Positions 11,824-25,112 of a stretch of DNA of 64,000 nucleotides are shown one piece after another. The position numbers were made by a program, and so were the translations under genes. How positions within the stretch are numbered: position 1 is the first letter of the stretch; every line of letters starts with the position of its first letter. The DNA comes from Urophycis tenuis (Eukaryota > Chordata > Actinopteri > Gadiformes > Phycidae): positions 1,054,001 through 1,118,000 of the forward strand of contig JAXIVH010000066.1 in NCBI GenBank assembly GCA_036785325.1, in the 5' to 3' direction. The notes beneath the pieces are model-generated. The model saw only the letters and a program-made list of their open reading frames with translations, was not told the DNA's origin and did not search any database.

Positions 11824-13229
11824 GATGACCCGTGGGCAAATATAGTCATGCCATACGCCGTTGGAAAGCTTAGATTTCCCCGCTTAAAATGAGCCCATCC
11901 GCGAGCAATTTGGTTGCTCACAGACTAAACTGCGTCAGGTTGACTGAAGTCTACCCAGCTGCTAAAAACATACCTTCAATGTTTCAATTAACATTAATCT
12001 TTCCTTACAGAACACAAATTAATTAGCTTAGTATTTCAACGACCCATGAGTCAATATAGTCTTGCCATACGCAGTTGGAAAGCTTAGATTTCCCCGCTTA
12101 AAATGAGCCCATCTGCGAGCAGTCTGGTTGATCACAGACTGAACTGCGTCAGGTTGACTGAAGTCTACCCAGCAGCTAAAAACATACCTTCAATGTTTCA
12201 ATTAACATTAATCTTTCCTTACAGAACACAAATTAATTAGCTTAGTATTTTAACGACCCATGAGTCAATATAGTCTTGCCATATGACGCTCGGAAAGCTT
12301 AGATTTCCCCGCTTGAAATGAGCCCATTCCCGAGCAATTTGGTTGCTCACAGACAAAACTGCGTCAGGTTGACTGAAGGCTACCCAGCATCTAAAAACAT
12401 ACCTTCAACGTTTCAATTAAGATCAATCTTTCCTTACAGAACACAAATTAATTAGCTTAGTATTTCAACGACCCATGAGTCAAGTTCAAGTTCAAGTTCA
12501 AGTGGACTTTATTGTCAGTTAACCATGTAACAGTACATTACACAGAGAACTGAAATTCCGTTTCTACTAACTCCAGATGTACTAACTCCAGATGTGCAGT
12601 GTTAAGGACAACTTGACAACTAGCATTAGACTACGTTAAACATAAGACTAAACTAAACTACACTAAGTTAAACATAAGACAACAATATAGTAAAACATAA
12701 GACAACATAAGACAACATAAACATAAGTTAAACATAAGACAACAGTCAATATAGTCTTGCCATACGCCGTTGGAAAGCTTAGATTTCCCCGCTTAAAATG
12801 AGCCCATCTGTGAGCAGTCTGGTTGATCACAGACTAAACTGCGTCAGGTTGACTGAAGTCTACCCAGCAGCTAAAAACATACCTTCAACGTTTCAATTAA
12901 CATCAATCTTTCCTTACAGAACACAAATTAATTAGCTTAGTATTTCAACGACCCATGAGTCAATATAGTCTTGCCATATGCTGTTGGAAAGCTTAGATTT
13001 CCCCGCTTATAATGAGCTCATCCCGGAGCAATTTGGTTGCTCACAGACAAAACTGCGTCAGGTTGACTGAAGTCTACCCAGCAGCTAAAAACATACCTTC
13101 AACGTTTCAATTAAGATCAATCTTTCAATAAAGAACACAAATTAATTAGCTCAGTATTTCAACGACTTATGAGTCAATATAGTCTTGCCATACGCCGTTG
13201 GAAAGCTTAGATTTCCCCGCTTAAAATGA
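11824..13229 (+). repeat. satellite block C (5.3 monomers plus 260-bp insert)
   Basis: Same monomer order as block F (18041-19446). Its first monomer reads GACCCGTGGGCAAATATAGT, the less degenerate form that keeps the exon-like frame DPWANIVMPYAVGKL. Confidence 0.95.
12484..12743 (-). mobile_element. 260-bp retroposon-like insert (copy 1)
   Basis: Non-satellite sequence between two copies of AGTCAA (12478-12483 and 12744-12749). On the minus strand it ends in AATAAAGTCCA followed by a CTTGAA microsatellite, the layout of a 5'-truncated LINE or SINE 3' end. The other end is rich in aacataagac repeats. Family not recognised. Identical copies at 18701 and 32152 lie at the same monomer position, so they are duplicates of one insertion. 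Confidence 0.75.
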
Positions 13230-14072
13230 GCCCAAAATGCATAATTGAAGCCATCATTGAGACTTTTCTTTTTAAATTATACCGCATGAACATGGGTCTG
13301 CAATAAAGCTTTATATATATTTATGTGTGTGTGTGTGTGTTTTAATCACTTACTTGGAACGGCATGATCCCACATCGCTGTGAAGGGACGGCGTTAACGA
13401 GGTGGGCGTGCAACCCCTCGGGAGAGTTGCTGCCTCGCCGGCACTTGTACTTGATCAGCCGGATGCCGTTCTTCACAACCACCTTCACAGAGACATACAG
13501 CTGTATGCCAGGGGGGTACTGTAACACACAACCTATTGCAAGGTCCTCATTTATGCTGGTGTCATTTTGAAATGTTACCATATACAAGTTTGAATGGTTT
13601 TGACACACGATGACTGCAGAGACAGCTGCAGGATGGCCCTGGATGCAGGACGGAGGGGGCCTGTGGCTGTGCGGGGAGGACCAGCGGTATGGGTGCTGCC
13701 GACACAGGGGGCGGGCAGGCCACAGGCTGACGCAGCAGGAGGCCTCGGCTGGAGGCGGGTGGGCGCAGGAGGCTTCGGCCGGGTGGAGGACGACAACGCA
13801 GTGGGCTGAACGGGCCGGTTGGTGGGAGTCACAGGCTCTGGCTCATCAACAAATTATCTGGAAATATAAAATACACACGTGATCAGTATTGATATTGATA
13901 TCTTTTATAAGAACACTGTTCATACTGTTTACACTTTTTATACAACTGTTTATACAATGTCCATACTGTTTATTTATTAATGTTTATCACTGACAATAAA
14001 GGTGACTTGGTATGACTTGTGTGCTATTTTCTTTCCAGTCAACAGAACACACATGAATCAGCTTATTATTTC
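13230..14072 (-). repeat. exon-bearing module M3
   Basis: Exon-like segment 13354-13857 (504 nt). Distinguished by QYPPG instead of QDPPG and SNSPEG instead of SNSLEG, and by ctttccag in place of ctttccacag at the right edge. The same marks are in M9, 13451 bp downstream. Confidence 0.9.
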
Positions 14073-15212
14073 GATGACCCGTGGGCAAATATAGTCATGC
14101 CATACGCCGTTGGAAAGCTTAGATTTCCCCGCTTAAAATGAGCCCATCCGCGAGCAATTTGGTTGCTCACAGACTAAACTGCGTCAGGTTGACTGAAGTC
14201 TACCCAGCTGCTAAAAACATACCTTTAACGTTTCAATTAACATCAATCTTTCCTTACAGAACACAAATTAATTAGCTTAGTATTTCAACGACCCATGAGT
14301 CATTATAGTCTTGCCATACGCCGTTGGAAAGCTTAGATTTCCCCACTTAAAATGAGCCCATCCGCGAGCAGTCTGGTTGATCACAGACTAAACTGCGTCA
14401 GGTTGACTGAAGTCTACCCAGCAGCTAAAAGCGTACCTTCAATGTTTCAATTAACATTAATCTTTCCTTACAGAACACAAATTAATTAGCTTAGTATTTT
14501 AACGACCCATGAGTCAATATAGTCTTGCCATACGACGCTCGGAAACCTTAGATTTCCCCGCTTAAAATGAGCCCATTCCCGAGCAATTTGGTTGCTCACA
14601 GACAAAACTGCGTCAGGTTGACTGAAGTCTACCCAGCAGCTAAAAACATACCTTCAACGTTTCAATCAACATCAATCTTTCCTTACAGAACACAAATTAA
14701 TTAGCTTAGTATTTCAACGACCCATGAGTCAATATAGTCTTGCCATACGCCGTTGGAAAGCTTAGATTTCCCCGCTTAAAATGAGCCCATCTGTGAGCAG
14801 TCTGGTTGATCACAGACTAAACTGCGTCAGGTTGACTGAAGTCTACCCAGCAGCTAAAAACATACCTTCAACGTTTCAATTAACATCAATCTTTCCTTAC
14901 AGAACACAAATTAATTAGCTTAGTATTTCAACGACCCATGAGTCAATATAGTCTTGCCATATGCTGTTGGAAAGCTTAGATTTCCCCGCTTATAATGAGC
15001 ACATCCCGGAGCAATTTGGTTGCTCACAGACAAAACTGCGTCAGGTTGACTGAAGTCTACCCAGCAGCTAAAAACATACCTTCAACGTTTCAATTAAGAT
15101 CAATCTTTCAATAAAGAACACAAATTAATTAGCTCAGTATTTCAACGACTTATGAGTCAATATAGTCTTGCCATACGCCGTTGGAAAGCTTAGATTTCCC
15201 CGCTTAAAATGA
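14073..15212 (+). repeat. satellite block D (5.3 monomers)
   Basis: 214-bp monomers without the 260-bp insert. With M3 it makes a 1983-bp unit. Equivalent to block J. Confidence 0.95.
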
Positions 15213-16054
15213 GCCCAAAATGCATAATTGAAGCCATCATTGAGACTTTTCTTTTTAAATTATACCGCATGAACATGGGTCTGCAATAAAGCTTTATATA
15301 TATTTATGTGTGTGTGTGTGTGTTTTAATCACTTACTTGGAACGGCATGATCCCACATCGCTGTGAAGGGACGGCGTTAACGAGGTGGGCGTGCAACCCC
15401 TCGAGAGAGTTGCTGCCTCGCCGGCACTTGTACTTGATCAGCCGGATGCCGTTCTTCACAACCACCTTCACAGAGACATACAGCTGTATGCCAGGGGGGT
15501 CCTGTAACACACAACCTATTGCAAGGTCCTCATTTATGCTGGTGTCATTTTGAAATGTTACCATATACAAGTTTGAATGGTTTTGACACACGATGACTGC
15601 AGAGACAGCTGCAGGATGGCCCTGGATGCAGGACGGAGGGGGCCTGTGGCTGTGCGGGGAGGACCAGCGGTATGGGTGCTGCCGACACAGGGGGCGGGCA
15701 GGCCACAGGCTGACGCAGCAGGAGGCCTCGGCTGGAGGCGGGTGGGCGCAGGAGGCTTCGGCCGGGTGGAGGACGACAACGCAGTGGGCTGAACGGGCCG
15801 GTTGGTGGGAGTCACAGGCTCTGGCTCATCAACAAATTATCTGGAAATATAAAATACACACGTGATCAGTATTGATATTGATATCTTTTATAAGAACACT
15901 GTTCATACTGTTTACACTTTTTATACAACTGTTTATACAATGTCCATACTGTTTATTTATTAATGTTTATCACTGACAATAAAGGTGACTTGGTATGACT
16001 TGTGTGCTATTTTCTTTCCAGTCAACAGAACACACATGAATCAGCTTATTATTT
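15213..16054 (-). repeat. exon-bearing module M4
   Basis: Exon-like segment 15337-15840 (504 nt), SNSLEG and QDPPG forms, ctttccag at the right edge. Spacing to M5 is 1983 bp. Confidence 0.9.
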
Positions 16055-17195
16055 CGATGACCCGTGGGCAAATATAGTCATGCCATACGCCGTTGGAAAG
16101 CTTAGATTTCCCCGCTTAAAATGAGCCCATCCGCGAGCAATTTGGTTGCTCACAGACTAAACTGCGTCAGGTTGACTGAAGTCTACCCAGCTGCTAAAAA
16201 CATACCTTTAACGTTTCAATTAACATCAATCTTTCCTTACAGAACACAAATTAATTAGCTTAGTATTTCAACGACCCATGAGTCATTATAGTCTTGCCAT
16301 ACGCCGTTGGAAAGCTTAGATTTCCCCACTTAAAATGAGCCCATCCGCGAGCAGTCTGGTTGATCACAGACTAAACTGCGTCAGGTTGACTGAAGTCTAC
16401 CCAGCAGCTAAAAGCATACCTTCAATGTTTCAATTAACATTAATCTTTCCTTACAGAACACAAATTAATTAGCTTAGTATTTTAACGACCCATGAGTCAA
16501 TATAGTCTTGCCATACGACGCTCGGAAACCTTAGATTTCCCCGCTTAAAATGAGCCCATTCCCGAGCAATTTGGTTGCTCACAGACAAAACTGCGTCAGG
16601 TTGACTGAAGTCTACCCAGCAGCTAAAAACATACCTTCAACGTTTCAATCAACATCAATCTTTCCTTACAGAACACAAATTAATTAGCTTAGTATTTCAA
16701 CGACCCATGAGTCAATATAGTCTTGCCATACGCCGTTGGAAAGCTTAGATTTCCCCGCTTAAAATGAGCCCATCTGTGAGCAGTCTGGTTGATCACAGAC
16801 TAAACTGCGTCAGGTTGACTGAAGTCTACCCAGCAGCTAAAAACATACCTTCAACGTTTCAATTAACATCAATCTTTCCTTACAGAACACAAATTAATTA
16901 GCTTAGTATTTCAACGACCCATGAGTCAATATAGTCTTGCCATATGCTGTTGGAAAGCTTAGATTTCCCCGCTTATAATGAGCACATCCCGGAGCAATTT
17001 GGTTGCTCACAGACAAAACTGCGTCAGGTTGACTGAAGTCTACCCAGCAGCTAAAAACATACCTTCAACGTTTCAATTAAGATCAATCTTTCAATAAAGA
17101 ACACAAATTAATTAGCTCAGTATTTCATCGACTTATGAGTCAATATAGTCTTGCCATACGCCGTTGGAAAGCTTAGATTTCCCCGCTTAAAATGA
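16055..17195 (+). repeat. satellite block E (5.3 monomers)
   Basis: 214-bp monomers, nearly identical to blocks D, J and K. A private change, tatttcatcg, lies near 17125. Confidence 0.95.
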
Positions 17196-18040
17196 GCCCA
17201 AAATGCATAATTGAAGCCATCATTGAGACTTTTCTTTTTAAATTATACCGCATGAACATGGGTCTGCAATAAAGCTTTATATATATTTATGTGTGTGTGT
17301 GTGTGTTTTAATCACTTACTTGGAACGGCATGATCCCACATCGCTGTGAAGGGACGGCGTTAACGAGGTGGGCGTGCAACCCCTCGAGAGAGTTGCTGCC
17401 TCGCCGGCACTTGTACTTGATCAGCCGGATGCCGTTCTTCACAACCACCTTCACAGAGACATACAGCTGTATGCCAGGGGGGTCCTGTAACACACAACCT
17501 ATTGCAAGGTCCTCATTTATGCTGGTGTCATTTTGAAATGTTACCATATACAAGTTTGAATGGTTTTGACACACGATGACTGCAGAGACAGCTGCAGGAT
17601 GGCCCTGGATGCAGGACGGAGGGGGCCTGTGGCTGTGCGGGGAGGACCAGCGGTATGGGTGCTGCCGACACAGGGGGCGGGCAGGCCACAGGCTGACGCA
17701 GCAGGAGGCCTCGGCTGGAGGCGGGTGGGCGCAGGAGGCTTCGGCCGGGTGGAGGACGACAACGCAGTGGGCTGAACGGGCCGGTTGGTGGGAGTCACAG
17801 GCTCTGGCTCATCAACAAATTATCTGGAAATATAAAATACACACGTGATCAGTATTGATATTGATATCTTTTATAAGAACACTGTTCATACTGTTTACAC
17901 TTTTTATACAACTGTTTATACAATGTCCATACTGTTTATTTATTAATGTTTATCACTGACAATAAAGGTGACTTGGTATGACTTGTGTGCTATTTTCTTT
18001 CCACAGTCAACAGAACACACATGAATCAGCTTATTATTTC
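17196..18040 (-). repeat. exon-bearing module M5
   Basis: Exon-like segment 17320-17823 (504 nt). Right edge ctttccacag as in M2 and M11. It heads a 2251-bp unit whose monomer block holds the 260-bp insert. Confidence 0.9.
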
Positions 18041-19446
18041 GATGACCCGTGGGCAAATATAGTCATGCCATACGCCGTTGGAAAGCTTAGATTTCCCCGC
18101 TTAAAATGAGCCCATCCGCGAGCAATTTGGTTGCTCACAGACTAAACTGCGTCAGGTTGACTGAAGTCTACCCAGCTGCTAAAAACATACCTTCAATGTT
18201 TCAATTAACATTAATCTTTCCTTACAGAACACAAATTAATTAGCTTAGTATTTCAACGACCCATGAGTCAATATAGTCTTGCCATACGCAGTTGGAAAGC
18301 TTAGATTTCCCCGCTTAAAATGAGCCCATCTGCGAGCAGTCTGGTTGATCACAGACTGAACTGCGTCAGGTTGACTGAAGTCTACCCAGCAGCTAAAAAC
18401 ATACCTTCAATGTTTCAATTAACATTAATCTTTCCTTACAGAACACAAATTAATTAGCTTAGTATTTTAACGACCCATGAGTCAATATAGTCTTGCCATA
18501 TGACGCTCGGAAAGCTTAGATTTCCCCGCTTGAAATGAGCCCATTCCCGAGCAATTTGGTTGCTCACAGACAAAACTGCGTCAGGTTGACTGAAGGCTAC
18601 CCAGCATCTAAAAACATACCTTCAACGTTTCAATTAAGATCAATCTTTCCTTACAGAACACAAATTAATTAGCTTAGTATTTCAACGACCCATGAGTCAA
18701 GTTCAAGTTCAAGTTCAAGTGGACTTTATTGTCAGTTAACCATGTAACAGTACATTACACAGAGAACTGAAATTCCGTTTCTACTAACTCCAGATGTACT
18801 AACTCCAGATGTGCAGTGTTAAGGACAACTTGACAACTAGCATTAGACTACGTTAAACATAAGACTAAACTAAACTACACTAAGTTAAACATAAGACAAC
18901 AATATAGTAAAACATAAGACAACATAAGACAACATAAACATAAGTTAAACATAAGACAACAGTCAATATAGTCTTGCCATACGCCGTTGGAAAGCTTAGA
19001 TTTCCCCGCTTAAAATGAGCCCATCTGTGAGCAGTCTGGTTGATCACAGACTAAACTGCGTCAGGTTGACTGAAGTCTACCCAGCAGCTAAAAACATACC
19101 TTCAACGTTTCAATTAACATCAATCTTTCCTTACAGAACACAAATTAATTAGCTTAGTATTTCAACGACCCATGAGTCAATATAGTCTTGCCATATGCTG
19201 TTGGAAAGCTTAGATTTCCCCGCTTATAATGAGCTCATCCCGGAGCAATTTGGTTGCTCACAGACAAAACTGCGTCAGGTTGACTGAAGTCTACCCAGCA
19301 GCTAAAAACATACCTTCAACGTTTCAATTAAGATCAATCTTTCAATAAAGAACACAAATTAATTAGCTCAGTATTTCAACGACTTATGAGTCAATATAGT
19401 CTTGCCATACGCCGTTGGAAAGCTTAGATTTCCCCGCTTAAAATGA
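18041..19446 (+). repeat. satellite block F (5.3 monomers plus 260-bp insert)
   Basis: Near-identical to block C, including the position of the insert and the variant gaaggctacccagcatc. Confidence 0.95.
18701..18960 (-). mobile_element. 260-bp retroposon-like insert (copy 2)
   Basis: Same sequence and same AGTCAA flanks (18695-18700 and 18961-18966) as the insert at 12484. Confidence 0.75.
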
Positions 19447-20289
19447 GCCCAAAATGCATAATTGAAGCCATCATTGAGACTTTTCTTTTTAAATTATACC
19501 GCATGAACATGGGTCTGCAATAAAGCTTTATATATATTTATGTGTGTGTGTGTGTGTTTTAATCACTTACTTGGAACGGCATGATCCCACATCGCTATGA
19601 AGGGACGGCGTTAACGAGGTGGGCGTGCAACCCCTCGAGAGAGTTGCTGCCTCGCCGGCACTTGTACTTGATCAGCCGGATGCCGTTCTTCACAACCACC
19701 TTCACAGAGACATACAGCTGTATGCCAGGGGGGTCCTGTAACACACAACCTATTGCAAGGTCCTCATTTATGCTGGTGTCATTTTGAAATGTTACCATAT
19801 ACAAGTTTGAATGGTTTTGACACACGATGACTGCAGAGACAGCTGCAGGATGGCCCTGGATGCAGGACGGAGGGGGCCTGTGGCTGTGCGGGGAGGACCA
19901 GCGGTATGGGTGCTGCCGACACAGGGGGCGGGCAGGCCACAGGCTGACGCAGCAGGAGGCCTCGGCTGGAGGCGGGTGGGCGCAGGAGGCTTCGGCCGGG
20001 TGGAGGACGACAACGCAGTGGGCTGAACGGGCCGGTTGGTGGGAGTCACAGGCTCTGGCTCATCAACAAATAATCTGGGAATATAAAATACACACGTGAT
20101 CAGTATTGATATTGATATCTTTTATAAGAACACTGTTCATACTGTTTACACTTTTTATACAACTGTTTATACAATGTCCATACTGTTTATTTATTAATGT
20201 TTATCACTGACAATAAAGGTGACTTGGTATGACTTGTGTGCTATTTTCTTTCCAGTCAACAGAACACACATGAATCAGCTTATTATTTC
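19447..20289 (-). repeat. exon-bearing module M6 (nonsense variant)
   Basis: Exon-like segment 19571-20074 (504 nt). A g-to-a change in catcgctatgaagg turns the Gln of VPSQRCG into a stop in the conserved frame. Shared with M12. Confidence 0.9.
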
Positions 20290-20572
20290 GATGACCCGTG
20301 GGCAAATATAGTCATGCCATACGCCGTTGGAAAGCTTAGATTTCCCCGCTTAAAATGAGCCCATTCGTGATCAGTCTGGTTGATCACAGACTAAACTGCG
20401 TCAGGTTGACTGAAGTCTACCCAGCAGCTAAAAACATACCTTCAACGTTTCAATTAAGATCAATCTTTCAATAAAGAACACAAATTAATTAGCTTAGTAT
20501 TTCAACGACCCATGAGTCAATATAGTCTTGCCATACGCCGTTGGAAAGCTTAGATTTCCACGCTTAAAATGA
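20290..20572 (+). repeat. satellite block G (1.3 monomers)
   Basis: Short block between M6 and M7, with the private variant ccattcgtgatcagtc. Equivalent to block M. Confidence 0.95.
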
Positions 20573-21419
20573 GCCCAAAATGTATCATTGAAGCCATCAT
20601 TGAGACTTTTCTTTTTAAATTATATCGCATGAACATGGGTCTGCAATAAACTTTATATATATTTATGTGTGTGTGTGTGTGTTTTAATCACTTACTTGGA
20701 ACGGCATGATCCCACATCGCTGTGAAGGGACGGCTTTAACGAGGTGGGCGTCAACCCCTCGAGAGAGTTGCTGCCTCGCCGGCACTTGTACTTGTTCAGC
20801 CGGATGCCGTTTTTAAAAACCACCTTCACAGAGACATACAGCTGTATGCCAGGGGGGTCCTGTAACACACAACCTATTGCAAGGTCCTCATTTATGCTGG
20901 TGTCATTTTGAAATGTTACCATATACAAGTTTGAATGGTTTTGACACACGATGACTGCAGAGACAGCTGTAGGATGGCCCTGGATGCAGGACGGAGGGGG
21001 CCTGTGGCTGTGCGGGGAGGACCAGCGGTATGGGTGCTGCATGCCGACACAGGGGGCGGGCAGGCCACAGGCTGACGCAGCAGGAGGCCTCGGCTGGAGG
21101 CGGGTGGGCGCAGGAGGCTTCGGCCGGGTGGAGGACGACAACGCAGTGGGCTGAACGGGCCGGTTGGTGGGAGTCACAGGCTCTGGCTCATCAACAAATA
21201 ATCTGGAAATATAAAATACACACGTGATCAGTATTGATATTGATATCTTTTATAAAAACACTGTTCATACTGTTTACACTTTTTATACAACTGTTTATAC
21301 AATGTCCATACTGTTTATTTATTAATGTTTATCACTGACAATAAAGGTGACTTGGTATGACTTGTGTGCTGTTTTCTTTCCACAGTCAACAGAACACACA
21401 TGAATCAGCTTATTATTTC
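20573..21419 (-). repeat. exon-bearing module M7 (frame-altered variant)
   Basis: Exon-like segment 20696-21202 (507 nt). A 4-bp insertion (gctgcatgccgac) cancels the array-wide 1-nt deletion and rejoins the frames, giving a 161-codon open stretch. A later 1-nt loss (gtcaacccc) shifts it again before the C-terminus, which becomes GLTPTSLKPS. tttttaaaaacc replaces ttcttcacaacc. Shared with M13. Confidence 0.9.
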
Positions 21420-24271
21420 GACGACCCATGAGTCAATATAGTCTTGCCATACGCCGTTGGAAAGTTTAGATTTCCCCGCTTAAATTGAGCCCATCCGTGA
21501 GCAGTCTGCTTGATCACAGACTAAACTGCGTCAGTTTGACTGAAGTCTACCCAGCAGTTAAAAACATACCTTCAACGTTTCAATTAACATCAATCTTTCC
21601 TTACAGAACACAAATTGATTAGCTTAGTATTTCAACGACCCTAAAGTCAATATAGTCTTGCCATAAGCACTTCGAAAGCTTAGATTTCCCCGCTTAAAAT
21701 GAGCCCATCCCTGAGCAATTTGGTTGCTCACAGACATAACTGCGTCAGGTTGACTGAAGTCTACCCAGCAGCTAAAAACATACCTTCAACGTTTCAATTA
21801 ACATCAATCTTTCGTTACAGAACACAAATTAATTAGCTTAGTATTTCAACGACCCATGAGTCAATATAGTCTTGCCATACGCCGTTGGAAAGCTTAGATT
21901 TCCCTGCTTAAAATGAGCCCATCTGCGAGCAGTGTGGTTGATCACAGACTAAACTGCATCAGGTTGACTGAAGTTTACCCAGCAGCTAAAAACATACCTT
22001 CAACGTTTCAATTAACATCAATCTTTCCTTACAGAACACAAATTAATTAGCTTAGTATTTCAACGACCCTTTGGTGAATATAGTTTTGCCATAGGCCGTT
22101 GGAAAGCTTAGATTTCCCTGCTTAAAATGAGCCCGTCATCGGGCAATTTGGTTGCTCACAGACAAAACTGCGTCAGGTTGACTGAAGTCTACCCAGCAGC
22201 TAAAAACATATCTTCAACGTTTCAAATAAGATCAATCTTTCCTTACAGAACACAAATTAATTAGCTTAGTATTTCAACGACCCTTTGGTGAATATAGTCT
22301 TGCCATACGCCGTTGGAAAGCTTAGATTTCCCCGCTTAAAATGAGCCCATCCGCGAGCAGTCTGGTTGCTCACAGACTAAACTGCGTCAGGTTGACTGAA
22401 GTCTACCCAGCAGCTAAAAACATACCTTCAACGTTTCAATTAACATTAATCTTTCCTTACAGAACACAAATTAATTAGCTAAGTATTTCAACGACCCATG
22501 AGTCAATATAGTCTTGCCATATGCCGTTGGAAAGCTTAGATTTCCCCGCTTATAATGAGCCCATCCCCAATCAATTTGGTTGCTCACAGCCTAAAGTGCG
22601 TCAGGTTGACTGAAGTCTACCCAGCAGCTAAAAACATACCTTAAACGTTTCAATTAAGATCAATCTTTCAATAATGAACACAAATTAATTAGCTTAGTAT
22701 TTCAACGACCCATGAGTCAATATAGTCTTGCCATAGGCCGTAGGAAAGCTTAGATTTCCCTGCTTAAAATGAGCCCATCCGCGAGCAGTCTGGTTGATCA
22801 AAGACTAAACTGCGTCAGGTTGACTGAAGTCTACCCAGCAGCTAAAAACATACCTTCAACGTTTCAATTAACATCAATCTTTCCTTACAGAACACAAATT
22901 AATTAGCTAAGTATTTCAACGACCCATGAGTCAATATAGTCTTGCCATACGTCGTTGGAAAGCTTAGATTTCCCCGCTTAAAATGAGTCCATCCGCGAGC
23001 AGTCTGGTTTATCACAGACAAAACTGCGTCAGGTTGACTGAAGTCTACCCAGCAGCTAAAAACATACCTTCAACGTTTCAATTAAGATCAATCTTTCCTT
23101 ACAGAACACAAATTAATTAGCTTAGTATTTCAACGACCCTTTGGTGAATATAGTCTTGCCATACGCTGTTAGAAAGCTTAGATTTCCCCGCTTATAATGA
23201 GCCCATCCCCGAGCAATTTGGTTGCTCACAGACAAAACTGCGTCACCTTGACCGAAGTCTACCCAGCAGCTAAAAACATACCTTCAACGTTTCAATTAAC
23301 ATCAATCTTTCCTTACAGAACACAAATTAATTAGCTTAGTATTTCAACGACCCATGAGTCATTATAGTCTTGCCATACGCCGTTGGAAGGCTTAGATTTC
23401 CCCGCTTAAAATGAGCCCATCCGCGAGCAGTCTGGTTGATCACAGACTAAACTGCGTCAGGTTGACTGAAGTCTACCCAGCAGCTAAAAACATACCTTCA
23501 ACGTTTCAATTAACATCTATCTTTCCTTACAGAACACAAATTACTTAGCTTAGTATTTCAACGACCCATGAGTCAATATAGTCTTGCCATACGCCGTTAA
23601 AAAAGCTTAGATTTCCCCGCTTAAAATGAGCCCATCCGCGAGCAATTTGGTTGCTGACAGACAAAACTGCGTCAGGTTGACTGAAGTCATCCCAGCAGCT
23701 AAAAACATACCTTCAACGTTTCAATTAACATCAATCTTTCCTTACAGAACACAAATTAATTAGCTTAGTATTTCAACGACCCATGAGTCAATATAGTCTT
23801 GCCATACGCCGTTGGAAAGCTTAGATTTCCCCGCTTAAAATGAGCCCATCTGCGAGCAATTTGGTTGCTGACAGACAAAACTGCGTGAGGTTGACTGAAG
23901 TCTACCCAGCAGCTAAAGACATACCTTCAACGTTTCAATTAAGATCAATCTTTCCTTACAGAACACAAATTAATTAGCTTAGTATTTCAACGACCCATGA
24001 GTCAATATAGTCTTGCCATACGCCGTTGGAAAGCTTAGTTTTCCCTGCTTAAAATGAGCCCATCCGTGAGCAGTCTGGTTGAACACAGACTAAACCGCGT
24101 CAGATTGACTGAAGTCTACCCAGCAGCTAAAAACATACCTTCAATGTTTCAATTAAGATCAATCTTTCAATAAAGAACACAAATTAATTAGCTTAGTATT
24201 TCAACGACCCATGAGTCAATATAGTCTTGCCATACGCCTTTGGAAAGCTTAGATTTCCCCGCTTAAAATGA
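21420..24271 (+). repeat. satellite block H (13.3 monomers)
   Basis: 214-bp monomers between M7 and M8. The first 1.5 kb is matched by block N. Near 22945 the match ends, and by 23630 the sequence resembles 4920-5560, so the junction of the large tandem duplication lies in this block. Confidence 0.95.
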
Positions 24272-25112
24272 GCCCAAAATGTATCATTGAAGCCATCATT
24301 GAGACTTTTCTTTTTAAATTATACCGCATGAACATGGGTCTGCAATAAAGCTTTATATATATTTATGTGTGTGTGTGTTTTAATCACTTACTTGGAACGG
24401 CATGATCCCACATCGCTGTGAAGGGACGGCGTTAACCAGGTGGGCGTGCAACCCCTCGCGAGAGTTGCTGCCTCGTCGGCACTTGTACTTGTTCAGCCGG
24501 ATGCCGTTCTTCACAACCACCTTCACAGAGACATACAGCTGTATGCCAGGGGGGTCCTGTAACACACAACCTATTGCAAAGTCCTCATTTATGCTGGTGT
24601 CATTTTGAAATGTTACCATATACAAGTTTGAATGGTTTTGACACACGATGACTGCAGAGACAGCTGCAGGATGGCCCTGGATGCAGGACGGAGGGGGCCT
24701 GTGGCTGTGCGGGGAGGACCAGCGGTATGGGTGCTGCCGACACAGGGGGCGGGCGGGCCACAGGCATACGCAGCATGAGGCCTCGGCTGGAGGCCGATGG
24801 GCGCAGGAAGCTTCGGCCGGGTGGAGGACGACAACGCAGTGGGCTGAACAGGCCGGTTGGTGGGAGTCACAGGCTCTGGCTCATCAACAAATAATCTGGA
24901 AATATAAAATACACACGTGATCAGTATTGATATTGATATCTTTTATAAGAACACTGTTCATACTGTTTACACTTTTTATACAACTGTTTATACAATGTCC
25001 ATACTGTTTATTTATTAATGTTTATCACTGACAATAAAGGTGACTTGGTATGACTTGTGTGCTATTTTCATTCCACAGTCAACAGAACACACATGAATCA
25101 GCTTATTATTTT
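24272..25112 (-). repeat. exon-bearing module M8 (empty LINE site)
   Basis: Counterpart of M1 without the LINE; the single TGCAATAAAGC at 24341-24351 is the unoccupied target. Exon-like segment 24392-24895 (504 nt), with SNSREG and NEDFAIG. Confidence 0.92.
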